Assembly (NCBI GenBank): GCA_004144175.1 | Contig: SEFT01000025.1 | Location: forward strand, 1 to 42,609 | Reading direction: 5' to 3' | DNA length: 42,609 nucleotides | Source of the DNA: Sphingobacteriales bacterium | GTDB taxonomy: Bacteria; Bacteroidota; Bacteroidia; Chitinophagales; Chitinophagaceae | In this document: positions 30,323 to 38,655 of the stretch, piece by piece | How positions within the stretch are numbered: the first letter of the stretch is position 1 | Layout: the number at the start of each line of letters is the position of its first letter | Notes under the pieces: generated by a model | What the model was told of the DNA's origin: nothing | The model's input: only the letters and a program-made list of their open reading frames with translations | Database searches by the model: none | Position numbers and translations under genes: made by a program

Positions 30323-31285
30323 TTATTGCGTTACATGCAGTTGCTCTTTCAGGTGCAGTAGCATGTCCGCAGTCATCTTTTCCAGGTCGTATTTATGTGC
30401 CCAGCCCCAGTGGTTGCGCGCGGCTGTATCGTCAATGCTCTTAGGCCATCCGTTAGCTATCTGCTGGCGGAAGTCAGGTGCATAATCGATCGTAAAGTCA
30501 GGTATGTGCTTTTGGATGGCTGCGGCGATCTCTTTTGGTGAGAAGCTCATAGCGCTCAGGTTGTAGGCCATGCGCGATTTGATCTGCTCCTGTGGCGCTT
30601 CCATCAACTCGATGGTGCCGCGAATTGCATCATCCATATACATCATGGGCAGGTATGTATCTTCAGACAAGAAGCTGGTATACTTGCCATGCTTCAAGGC
30701 TTCGTGGTATATCTCTACAGCGTAGTCGGTAGTGCCGCCGCCCGGTTCCGATTTCCAGCTGATAAGGCCGGGGTAGCGGAGGCTACGTACGTCGAGGCCC
30801 CAACGCTGGTTATAATACTGGCACCAAAGCTCACCTGCATATTTGCTGATGCCGTAAACGGTACGTGGCTCTACTACTGTTTGTTGCGGCGTTTCTTCTC
30901 TCGGTGTTGTAGGGCCAAATACAGCTATAGAGCTAGGCCAATATATTTTGGTCAGCTTTTCCTGTACGCCCAGCTCCAGCACCTGTAACAGGCTTTGCAT
31001 GTTTATGTCCCATGCTTTCATCGGTGCCTTTTCGCCCGTAGCGGAGAGCAGGGCAGCCAACAAGTATATCTGGGTAATGCCTTCTTTCTTTACCAACTCG
31101 TGGATGGCTTTTCCGTCCATTGCATCGAGTATAGCATAAGGCCCTGCACCAGCCAATAGCGGATGTGCTTCGCGGATGTCTGTTGCAATGACATTGGCTT
31201 CGCCATACACTTTTCTTAAAGCAAGCGTCAGTTCCACCCCGATTTGTCCACCGGCACCTATAATGAGTATTTTTTCAGTTTTCAT
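30323..31285 (-). CDS. SDR-type L-threonine 3-dehydrogenase-like protein
   Basis: A 320-aa extended short-chain dehydrogenase, similar to the epimerase-like threonine dehydrogenases of Flavobacterium and animals, which oxidise L-threonine to 2-amino-3-ketobutyrate with NAD+. Motifs: LIIGAGGQIG (NAD loop), ATDIREAHPL, Y-x-x-x-K in VYGISKYAGELW, and SLRYPGLISWKSEPGGGTTDYAVEIYHEAL, close to the known SDR-type TDH sequences and unlike UDP-galactose epimerase. YLPMMYMDDAIRG and the C-terminal WGWAHKYDLEKM also fit. The ATG at 31285 is preferred over the TTG one codon upstream. The usual partner, 2-amino-3-ketobutyrate CoA ligase (Kbl), is not in the window. Confidence 0.88.
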   Translation of the reverse strand: MKTEKILIIGAGGQIGVELTLALRKVYGEANVIATDIREAHPLLAGAGPYAILDAMDGKAIHELVKKEGITQIYLLAALLSATGEKAPMKAWDINMQSLLQVLELGVQEKLTKIYWPSSIAVFGPTTPREETPQQTVVEPRTVYGISKYAGELWCQYYNQRWGLDVRSLRYPGLISWKSEPGGGTTDYAVEIYHEALKHGKYTSFLSEDTYLPMMYMDDAIRGTIELMEAPQEQIKSRMAYNLSAMSFSPKEIAAAIQKHIPDFTIDYAPDFRQQIANGWPKSIDDTAARNHWGWAHKYDLEKMTADMLLHLKEQLHVTQ

Positions 31286-31339
31286 CAATAGAAATTAAGC
31301 AAAATCAAAATTTGGCAAAAAGCCGGTGCAATCAAAGAC

Positions 31340-32452
31340 TTACTTCATGTTTTTTTTGATCATCTCCAAGAAGTCGTCGAAGAGATAACGCGAGTCATGC
31401 GGGCCTGGCGTGCTCTCCGGGTGGTATTGTACCGAGAATGCCGGTTTGCCTTTGATGCGGATACCTTCTATGGACCCATCGTTCAGGTTCACGTGTGTTA
31501 TTTCTATATGGTCGGCACTTTTTGCAGCCTCAGGGTCTACACCAAAGCCATGGTTTTGGGTAGTGATCTCAGACTTGCCTGTTATCAGGTTTTTCACCGG
31601 ATGGTTGAGCCCGCGGTGGCCGTGGTGCATTTTAAAGGTAGGGATGTCGTTGGCCCTTGCCAGTAGCTGATGGCCCAGGCATATACCAAACATTGGTTTT
31701 TTGGCCGCAATTACATCTTTCACAGTCTTCACCGCATAGTCCATAGAAGCAGGGTCGCCGGGGCCGTTCGATACGAATACGCCATGCGGTTTGAATTCTT
31801 CGACTGTAGCAAAGCTGGTTTTTGCGGGGAATACCTTCAGGTAAGCGCCGCGGTCGGCCATACATTGCAGGATGTTGCGCTTTACGCCGAAGTCGAGTAC
31901 TGCGATACGTATAGCAGCATCAGGGTTGCCGAAGTTATATGCTTCCTTAGTGCTTATCTCGCTCGATAGCTCAAGGCCATCCATATCAGGCACTTTCTCC
32001 AGCTCGGCTTTCAGAGACGCTGTGTCTGTAAGCTCGGTACTGATGATGCAGTTCATGGCGCCCTTATTGCGTATATGTTGCACCAGTGCACGTGTGTCTA
32101 CGTCGTATATAGCTACAATATTGTTTGTTTCCAGGTAGTGCTCCAGCCCGTCGTCGGCAGTCATACGGCTGTATCGGTGCGATATGTTCTTGCAGATAAG
32201 ACCTTTGATCTTTACCGAATCACTTTCTACATCAGCCGATTTTACGCCGTAGTTGCCTACGTAGGCATTGTTCATGATAAGCACCTGTCCTGTGTAAGAC
32301 GGATCTGTAAATACCTCCTGGTAGCCGGTCATGCCCGTGTTAAAGCATATCTCGCCACCTGTAGTGCCTTTAGCGCCAAACGATTTTCCTTTAAACAAAG
32401 TGCCATCTTCGAGCAGCAGCCAGGCCGGGCTATTATTAGATTGTGCAGACAT
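31340..32452 (-). CDS. carA: Carbamoyl-phosphate synthase small subunit
   Basis: A 370-aa glutamine amidotransferase subunit that supplies ammonia to CarB for carbamoyl phosphate, used in arginine and pyrimidine synthesis. The N-terminal CPSase small-chain domain has LLEDGTLFKGKSFGA and FNTGMTGYQEVFTDPSY; the C-terminal class I GATase domain has VFVSNGPGDP, the nucleophile in FGICLGHQLLA, and HPVKN and QYHPESTPGPHD with the catalytic His and Glu. Length is normal. carB is not in the window. The gene has its own promoter box. Confidence 0.96.
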   Translation of the reverse strand: MSAQSNNSPAWLLLEDGTLFKGKSFGAKGTTGGEICFNTGMTGYQEVFTDPSYTGQVLIMNNAYVGNYGVKSADVESDSVKIKGLICKNISHRYSRMTADDGLEHYLETNNIVAIYDVDTRALVQHIRNKGAMNCIISTELTDTASLKAELEKVPDMDGLELSSEISTKEAYNFGNPDAAIRIAVLDFGVKRNILQCMADRGAYLKVFPAKTSFATVEEFKPHGVFVSNGPGDPASMDYAVKTVKDVIAAKKPMFGICLGHQLLARANDIPTFKMHHGHRGLNHPVKNLITGKSEITTQNHGFGVDPEAAKSADHIEITHVNLNDGSIEGIRIKGKPAFSVQYHPESTPGPHDSRYLFDDFLEMIKKNMK

Positions 32453-32469
32453 AAAAAAACAAAATTGTG

Positions 32470-32477
32470 CAAAGATA
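32470..32477 (-). promoter_or_regulatory. Putative -7 box of carA
   Basis: TATCTTTG on the minus strand, a perfect TAnnTTTG match, 17 bases ahead of the ATG at 32452. No clear -33 TTG was seen. Confidence 0.45.
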
Positions 32478-32530
32478 ATAAAAACAGAAGAGCTATTGTA
32501 AATAAAGAATGGGTAAGATGGAATATGTTG

Positions 32531-32564
32531 ATAAAAAAATGGCCCCGCAAAACGGAGCCATTTT
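32531..32564 (-). terminator. Terminator of the GEVED/Ig T9SS protein gene
   Basis: A 12-bp stem (32553-32564 with 32536-32547), one G-U pair on the minus-strand RNA, loop 5 bases, followed by seven T on the minus strand. Confidence 0.88.
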
Positions 32565-32582
32565 CTTAAAAGAAGGTGTAAA

Positions 32583-34286
32583 TTATTCTTTTACGAATTT
32601 GATAGTTTCAGTGCTATTGTTTTTCGCGTCTTCTACTGTAACCGTGTAGTGGCCCGGAGTAAGCTTGCTTACGTTAAGCACGCCCGAATTAGCCGAAACA
32701 GCCACTTCGTTTTTGCTGATGGTACGTCCAAGTTTATCAGCAATTGTTACATTGATCAGGTCTGCCGATGTAGCCACCCTGATGCTCACTTCGTCCTTGC
32801 CGTTCGAAGGGTTAGGGAAGATCGTCACCTTGCCAGCCGCTTTTTCTGTGTTAGCAACGCTCAAAGTGTTTCGCACATGTAGCATAGCGGGAGCAGTCGT
32901 ATCCTTTACCGAATTACAGTTACCTGCACCTACTAACAGGCAGCGATACTGGTATCCCGACTGGGCAAGCGACGGATTTTTCACTATCAGTTCATTTGTA
33001 AGTGCGCCCGAATAGTTTGCATTGTCTGTTATGCTTACATAGTTTGCTCCTTTAGGCGTTTTTGCCTGCCAGCGGAAGTTTCCTTTACCAACAGAAGATA
33101 TTTTGAATGAACCATCCGCACCCTCGTCTACATAAAGATCATTGGGGTCGGTTACGAATTCGGGTATACGATCAACAGTAACGGTTATATTACTGGTTGT
33201 ATCCCTGTTACAAGTACCTACGGTAACACAACGGAACACGTAGCCGTTCATTGAATCTCCCAACGGAGTTATTAATAATGTATCGTTATTAAACCCTGAA
33301 TACGGGAATCCGCCTGGTACATCCACGAATCCGGTTCCTCTGTCTACCTGCCACTTAATGCTGCTGGCCGGAGTACCAACCATTCCTACATTAAATTCAG
33401 TATTTACGCCATCGCAGAAGCTACCTGATACAGTTTGCGCCTGTATAAGCGTAGAATCAATAACAGTAAGGGTCGCAAAATTTGAAGTCGCAGTACCGCA
33501 ACCGCCTACCGTAACACGATATTTGTTATTGTTTAGAGTGTTGTTATTTGCGTTTACCGAAAGTGTGCTTGTTGTAGCTCCGCTATAGTTTCCTACATTA
33601 GAAATATTTGTAAATCCTGAGCCATTATCTACTTGCCACTGATAACTGGTAGTAGTACCTGCGGTCTGAACAGAGTAGGTGGCTGCTCCATTCATGCATA
33701 CCGATTTGTTGACTGGGTGATTGGTTACAGAGAGCGGGTTACATACGGAAAGGTTGTAATCTTCACACTCGCCATAATACTCCTGAGCGCAAGGCGTGAA
33801 GTTACCATAGGTATAATATCCGTATCTGCTACGGATACGCATTCTTTTTACGCCGGCAGTAGTAGCTGCTGGTATGGTGAATGTGATCGTCTTGGTTTGG
33901 TTCCAGCTCCATACGCTGTAGTGTACCTGCTCACCGACATCAACAAAGTCAAAATCTCCATTATAATCTACAAATATGATATACTCGCAACTGTAATATG
34001 GATTGTTTGCAATCGTCATGCTTACAGACGCACCCGGTGCAGCACTATGTGTTTGCGAAGAATAGTAAGTGTAACTGGAACTACTGCCACAGCCGGTATT
34101 TGTATTGGTAATATTGGTCATGCCACCCGTTGTCGTAACTGATTTTATATACATGTTATTGTAAAAACAGTTAGAGTAGTAATAAAGGCCTGTAGTGCAA
34201 TACTGTGACCAGCTTTTAGTTGCTAAAAGCAAGACGAAGAGAAACAAGAAGCTTTTTCGAAGATGCGAGACGTATATATTCTTCAT
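32583..34286 (-). CDS. GEVED-domain Ig-like T9SS surface protein
   Basis: A 567-aa secreted protein. Signal peptide about 1-28 (ending SWSQ). Residues about 70-182 form a GEVED domain (IIFVDYNGDFDFVDVGEQV, then MRIRSRYGYYTYG, with YYGECEDYNLSV at the end). Three Ig-like modules follow (about 183-475) of the same family as in the two other T9SS proteins here, with SYQWQVDNGSGFTNIS in the first. The third has no early Cys (VDEGADGSF) and pairs YRC with a nearby C (YRCLLVGAGNC), as in the last module of the other two. A type A sorting domain with FPNPSNG and final IKFVKE closes the protein. GEVED domains occur in surface proteins, so a binding role is likely. Confidence 0.88.
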   Translation of the reverse strand: MKNIYVSHLRKSFLFLFVLLLATKSWSQYCTTGLYYYSNCFYNNMYIKSVTTTGGMTNITNTNTGCGSSSSYTYYSSQTHSAAPGASVSMTIANNPYYSCEYIIFVDYNGDFDFVDVGEQVHYSVWSWNQTKTITFTIPAATTAGVKRMRIRSRYGYYTYGNFTPCAQEYYGECEDYNLSVCNPLSVTNHPVNKSVCMNGAATYSVQTAGTTTSYQWQVDNGSGFTNISNVGNYSGATTSTLSVNANNNTLNNNKYRVTVGGCGTATSNFATLTVIDSTLIQAQTVSGSFCDGVNTEFNVGMVGTPASSIKWQVDRGTGFVDVPGGFPYSGFNNDTLLITPLGDSMNGYVFRCVTVGTCNRDTTSNITVTVDRIPEFVTDPNDLYVDEGADGSFKISSVGKGNFRWQAKTPKGANYVSITDNANYSGALTNELIVKNPSLAQSGYQYRCLLVGAGNCNSVKDTTAPAMLHVRNTLSVANTEKAAGKVTIFPNPSNGKDEVSIRVATSADLINVTIADKLGRTISKNEVAVSANSGVLNVSKLTPGHYTVTVEDAKNNSTETIKFVKE

Positions 34287-34357
34287 TTGAAAGTAATTTA
34301 TTCCTCAATTTAAGTTAAAATAATGTTAACCGCAATATGTGCATCCAATTTTTTTAA

Positions 34358-35926
34358 TTATTTGTCAATCTTATAAATGAATTTTTTTAACTGATTGAAT
34401 AATAAGTAGTTAGAACGGTACTGATGTTCGATTTCTAAACTACCCATTTCATTGGTTTTTTCAGAAATCGCGTTAAAGAGCACTTTTTTTTCGCGGGTAA
34501 CAACCAAAATCCTTCCTGATTCGCCGGTGCAAGCCAAAAAATTACCATCAGGCAATTCATATACGGAACCTCCGCTCAGAGAGCCGCGCTTTGTATTCGT
34601 GTCAATATCACAACTAAATTCCCATATTTTGTCTATCTCTCCCGGCTTTATACTCGATTCCTTGAATACAGCGATCATAGATGCTCCGTTTCTTTCAACC
34701 GACGCATTGTTGTCGAATAGTTGTAACTCCCCGCGACTATTTATAGTGGGGTGATGTTGGTGAAAAAAAGGCGTGTCGGCCATATTAGCGATCTCAATAA
34801 AGTGAGCGTTTTTGTACTGCCCGATGGACGACAATAGTTTGCCGGACGGATATCCAATTTTAAGTATGGTATTAATATTTCGAAAGCTGACGTAAATAAT
34901 GCTGTCGGCATGTGAGAAATAGAATCCATTCATGTGTGTCCCCCCGGTTGGTAGCAGGGCATCTGGTCTCCCTATCTTAATATGGGCAAAAATGATGCTA
35001 TCGGGTACAATATTCGCAGAATTCCATTTCCATACTTCCTTGCCATTTTCATCCAATTCAATCAATGTTCCGGCAAGTGTTCTTTTGTATAATTTCCCAT
35101 CGCGTTGAACCAAGGTGCGGGACATCAGTCTTAATGAGTCGGGAAGGGGAGGCACCTCCTGGTAGCCGAAGTCGTGACCGCACACCATATAATGACCATT
35201 AGGTAGCTTTGTGAGTTCGTGATGGAACCTTTGAAGCGAGTCGCCGTTTACAGAAGTGCTTCTCTTCCAAACTACATTGCCATTATAGTCAACTTCGTAG
35301 AGTTGCCTGAAGGTCATAAAGGTAAACGTACCATCGGCTGTAGGCTTAAAATCCCGCACTGGTTCTCCGTTTATTTCCGGGAAGTACCACACAGGTTTTC
35401 CGGAGGTGTTATAGATTACTCCTTTTGTATCTGTAATTATCAGCAGGTTTGGGTCGGCTTTTGAGTTGCTAATGATCCTGAGCCTGTGTTTCGAAGTGTC
35501 TACTTCAGGCCCCATATTAGTGGCAAAATGAAACAGCGGAGACTTCCCTTTTTTCTTACCCTTCTTGTTCAGGTATTTTACCCGCCATGTATAGTGTCGT
35601 CCAAATTCGGGAAGTTCTGTAATGATGTTGTTACCCGAATTGTTGACGGTAATCGATATCTTATCCGAGAATTCCTTCTCATCTGCAAAAGTTCCTTCGG
35701 CAATTTCAAGTTGATATGTAGTGATTTTGTCTTGTACAGGTATAGAAAAGCCGGTAATAAGGTGGTTGAGTTTACTATTTTCTGCCGGTTTGATCTGGGC
35801 ATCAGACGAATATCCGATGAACTGCAGTAGCAGATACATCGAAGCAAAGATGATGTATGTCGACTTGGCAGTTATATATTGCCCTTCGCCGTAATTCGCA
35901 ACAGAAACATTTCTTCCAGACCTCAT
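34358..35926 (-). CDS. Arylsulfotransferase (ASST)-like protein, copy 2
   Basis: A 522-aa exported beta-propeller protein of the ASST family, PAPS-independent enzymes that move sulfate between phenolic compounds. A hydrophobic N-terminal signal (about 22-44, ending SDAQ) precedes an Ig-like N-terminal domain (about 45-140) and a propeller. Residues placed like the E. coli AssT site are present: H235/H236 before ELTKLPNG, H331-x-N333 in GGTHMNG, R349 in VSFRNINT and H391/H392 in FFHQHHP, with LFDNN following. So an active enzyme is plausible, though Bacteroidota ASST-like proteins are little studied. The start is uncertain. It is paralogous to the gene 49 bases upstream on the same strand and probably co-transcribed with it. 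Confidence 0.8.
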   Translation of the reverse strand: MRSGRNVSVANYGEGQYITAKSTYIIFASMYLLLQFIGYSSDAQIKPAENSKLNHLITGFSIPVQDKITTYQLEIAEGTFADEKEFSDKISITVNNSGNNIITELPEFGRHYTWRVKYLNKKGKKKGKSPLFHFATNMGPEVDTSKHRLRIISNSKADPNLLIITDTKGVIYNTSGKPVWYFPEINGEPVRDFKPTADGTFTFMTFRQLYEVDYNGNVVWKRSTSVNGDSLQRFHHELTKLPNGHYMVCGHDFGYQEVPPLPDSLRLMSRTLVQRDGKLYKRTLAGTLIELDENGKEVWKWNSANIVPDSIIFAHIKIGRPDALLPTGGTHMNGFYFSHADSIIYVSFRNINTILKIGYPSGKLLSSIGQYKNAHFIEIANMADTPFFHQHHPTINSRGELQLFDNNASVERNGASMIAVFKESSIKPGEIDKIWEFSCDIDTNTKRGSLSGGSVYELPDGNFLACTGESGRILVVTREKKVLFNAISEKTNEMGSLEIEHQYRSNYLLFNQLKKFIYKIDK

Positions 35927-35975
35927 AAAAAGTGTATTAACTATGCGTTTGTATTCTTAGATTATAATATGCTGT

Positions 35976-37400
35976 TTATCGGTGTTTCAAGTCAGGAAAT
36001 ATAAATCTCCTTAGCTCTTCCGAATTGCGGATGTAAGCCGTGCGATACTGAGGGTAGGGAATCCAGTTGCCATTGTTGCCCCATTCGGCCACTGCATTCC
36101 AAAGGATCATTTTGTCTTTAGGTACGATGAATATTCGCGACGTCACCCCCATGCCGCATAGTATATCACCATTGCCCAGCTCATACACACTACCACCACC
36201 GGGAGACACGTGCCGCGCCTGGCTATCTATATCGCATGTATATTCCCAGGCTTTTCTCAAAGTATTATTTTTTGAGAATTTTAGCACCATAACAGATGAT
36301 GGTTTTTGATGTTGCAGCCCCGGTCCTTTATACACGTTGTTATTAAATAAGTACATCCGCCCCTTTTTGTTGATGCGGCAATGATGCTGGGCTTTGAATA
36401 AGGAGTCTTTGTCGCCATCATAGCTGGCCATTATTTCGCCGGATGGATATGATATCTTCTGAATAGTATTGGTATTTCTAAAGCTTACATAGATCATTTT
36501 TTTGGCTTCGTCGAAGTAAAATGCGTTAAGGTGGCTGGGCTGACCTTTTAGTTCACGATACTTATCGCTGTTCAAATAGTGACTGCCCGACCGCCAGTAC
36601 CAAACGACCTTTTTTGATGTATCAAATTCTACCAGCGTTCCCAATTTCAGGGTAGATGTATTCCCGGTGGAGTCGATGATTGCTACGTCCTCCTGATCGG
36701 CAATCATATAGTTGCCATTGCTCAACCTGGTAAAGTCGTGATGATAGTTTGCCTGGCTGTCCGGCCTGACCGCCGCCTGCGGAACTTCCCATAGTATTGC
36801 TCCATCATAATTTACCTCGAATGCCCGGTTGTCCTTCATGAAGGTGAAGGTGCCAAATTGCGTGGGCTTTAGGTCTCTCGTTACGGTAGCATCGTCCAAT
36901 ACTCCCGCAATATTTGGCAGGTACCATACGGGATTGCCTGCCATGTCGTACATCACTCGGCTATCCAGAATTATCAACATGTCCTTGTATGCTGTGGCTG
37001 AATCGATAACTCTAAGCCTGTATCGGGTTGTATCCACCAGCGGCAGTATGCCTGTCTCAAAGTGGTAGAGAGGGCTGATCTTTGTGGTTTTGCCTTTGCC
37101 GGTATAAGCAACCCGCCATGTATAGCCCTGCCCAAAGCGAGGTAGTTTTGTGATAATCGCGTTTTCTTTCGTATTTTCCACTATCATTTTTTGACGGGAG
37201 AACACTTCCGGGTTTGTATGGTACCCTTCAGCTATTTCAAATCTGTAGGCAATCGTACCCGGCTCCCGAGGGACCGAGAGTCCCGCAAGCCGGTAGTTTA
37301 GCTTACTGCCTTCTGCGGGGATGATCTGACCATATAATGAAGCAGCAGATACAATGGTGATAAACAGAACAAATAAATATCTAAAAACGAGGTCTTTCAT
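35976..37400 (-). CDS. Arylsulfotransferase (ASST)-like protein, copy 1
   Basis: A 474-aa exported paralogue of the next gene downstream, sharing the layout: signal peptide 1-25 (ending SLYGQ), an N-terminal Ig-like domain with GYTWRVAYTGKGK, then a propeller. Putative active-site residues: H220/H221 in NYHHDFTRLSNGN, H290-x-N292 in PSHLNAFYF, R308 in VSFRNTNT and H339/H340 in AQHHCRI, with LFNNN after it. The two copies differ enough to suggest different substrates. The ATG at 37400 is chosen because it opens a clear signal peptide; the open frame runs upstream to 37544 but that part lies across the cytochrome gene. Its first 47 bases overlap the divergent cytochrome gene. Confidence 0.8.
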   Translation of the reverse strand: MKDLVFRYLFVLFITIVSAASLYGQIIPAEGSKLNYRLAGLSVPREPGTIAYRFEIAEGYHTNPEVFSRQKMIVENTKENAIITKLPRFGQGYTWRVAYTGKGKTTKISPLYHFETGILPLVDTTRYRLRVIDSATAYKDMLIILDSRVMYDMAGNPVWYLPNIAGVLDDATVTRDLKPTQFGTFTFMKDNRAFEVNYDGAILWEVPQAAVRPDSQANYHHDFTRLSNGNYMIADQEDVAIIDSTGNTSTLKLGTLVEFDTSKKVVWYWRSGSHYLNSDKYRELKGQPSHLNAFYFDEAKKMIYVSFRNTNTIQKISYPSGEIMASYDGDKDSLFKAQHHCRINKKGRMYLFNNNVYKGPGLQHQKPSSVMVLKFSKNNTLRKAWEYTCDIDSQARHVSPGGGSVYELGNGDILCGMGVTSRIFIVPKDKMILWNAVAEWGNNGNWIPYPQYRTAYIRNSEELRRFIFPDLKHR

Positions 37401-38400
37401 AAAGAATAAGAGGTCTAATTTATTGATCTTATCTGTATTTTTTCTATTTCCGGCATATTCTTCATGTTCTGGCGATAAGCCCTCCAAGCCGATAAAGACC
37501 GCGGTGGAGCGAGAAGCCGTACATACCCCTCCGGATACCAGCACTATTCCCGATGATGAATTTGGGGAGATGGTAAGGTATGGACGAAGCCTGGTATTAA
37601 ATACAGCCTACTATATGGGGCCGGAGGGAGCGGTAAGGAAAAATCTGGGAAATAAAATGAACTGCACCAATTGCCACCTGGATGCAGGTACCCGACCATA
37701 TGGGTTGAACTTTTTTAGTACGCATGCAAGGTATCCTCAATACCGAGCCAGGGAAAACCGGATACTTACTCTGGCAGAGCGTGTGAATAACTGCATAGAA
37801 AGACCGCATAATGGAATCGCCATACCACTCGATAGTAAGGAGATGATCGCGATTGTAAGCTATATGAAATGGCTTTCGGAAAATGTGCCTACGGGAACAA
37901 GGGTGAAGGGCGACGATGGTATTGCCCTTGTTTACCCAAACCGCCCTGCTGACCCTGCTCATGGCGAACAGGTGTATGCCACGAACTGCGCTTCATGTCA
38001 TGGAAAAGAAGGGCAGGGATTATACAATTTAGATTCGACTACTTACACTTACCCGCCGTTATGGGGCGCCCATAGCTACGAAAAGGGATCGAGTATGCAT
38101 AGGGTATTAAAAGCGGCTAGGTTCATTAAAGCTAATATGCCGCATAAGCAAGCATCATGGGATAAGCCAGTGCTGACCGACGAAGAGGCCATAGATGTAG
38201 CTGCATTTATTAACGACGACAGGATACATTCGAGACCTGTAAAAGGCGGAGGCGAAAATTATCCCAACACCGCCAGGAAGCCCATAGACTACGATGAAGG
38301 ACCTTTCCCTGATACCTTTAGTGCTTTTCAGCATAAGTTTGGCCCCTACCAGCCGATTATAGATTATCACGAAAAAAAAAACCTTCCGGTAACGTTTTAG
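37354..38400 (+). CDS. Diheme c-type cytochrome, TsdA-like
   Basis: A 348-aa exported diheme cytochrome, possibly a lipoprotein (LFPAYSSC, C38). Two heme sites are C104-x-x-C-H108 (NCTNCHLDAGTRPYG) and C212-x-x-C-H216 (NCASCHGKEGQG). C147 in RVNNCIER lies 39 residues after the first heme His, the same distance as the heme-ligating Cys of thiosulfate dehydrogenase TsdA, as I recall it, and M262 in FIKANMP is the likely second-heme ligand. The stretches RYPQYRARENRI, PPLWGAHSYEKGSSMHR and AFQHKFGPYQPI are typical of TsdA. TsdA joins two thiosulfates to tetrathionate or the reverse. The ATG at 37354 overlaps the divergent ASST gene by 47 bases; no later ATG precedes the signal segment. Confidence 0.8.
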   Translation: MVINRTNKYLKTRSFIKNKRSNLLILSVFFLFPAYSSCSGDKPSKPIKTAVEREAVHTPPDTSTIPDDEFGEMVRYGRSLVLNTAYYMGPEGAVRKNLGNKMNCTNCHLDAGTRPYGLNFFSTHARYPQYRARENRILTLAERVNNCIERPHNGIAIPLDSKEMIAIVSYMKWLSENVPTGTRVKGDDGIALVYPNRPADPAHGEQVYATNCASCHGKEGQGLYNLDSTTYTYPPLWGAHSYEKGSSMHRVLKAARFIKANMPHKQASWDKPVLTDEEAIDVAAFINDDRIHSRPVKGGGENYPNTARKPIDYDEGPFPDTFSAFQHKFGPYQPIIDYHEKKNLPVTF

Positions 38401-38490
38401 AATGAATTTTAATTTCAATTTCAAGGATAGGGGTATCGCGCTTATCTATAAGTAACCGGATCCACAAAAGACAAACATATAATACGATTA

Positions 38491-38535
38491 AAACGGGAAA
38501 GCCCTGCTCATTTCAGCAGGGCTTTCCCGTTTCTT
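38491..38535 (+). terminator. Terminator of the cytochrome gene
   Basis: A perfect 18-bp stem (38491-38508 with 38515-38532) with a 6-base loop and a short T tract, 90 bases after the cytochrome stop. Confidence 0.92.
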
Positions 38536-38603
38536 GCAGAGTTGTCAATTATGTAGCGCCGAATTTGGCCTTTTCAAAAAGCATTACCTGATTTTTGCCC
38601 GTA

Positions 38604-38634
38604 CAAAAAAAGGGCGGTCATATGACCGCCCTTT
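38604..38634 (-). terminator. Terminator of the giant Ig-repeat T9SS gene
   Basis: A perfect 26-base palindrome (38609-38634), followed on the minus strand by a seven-base T tract (38605-38611, overlapping its edge). Confidence 0.9.
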
Positions 38635-38655
38635 CTCGATATCTCATAATTTAAA

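Noticed and set aside
37401-37544. N-terminal extension of the ASST copy 1 frame
   Set aside because: It lies before a clear signal peptide at 37400 and across the well-supported cytochrome gene; its translation is not export-signal-like.
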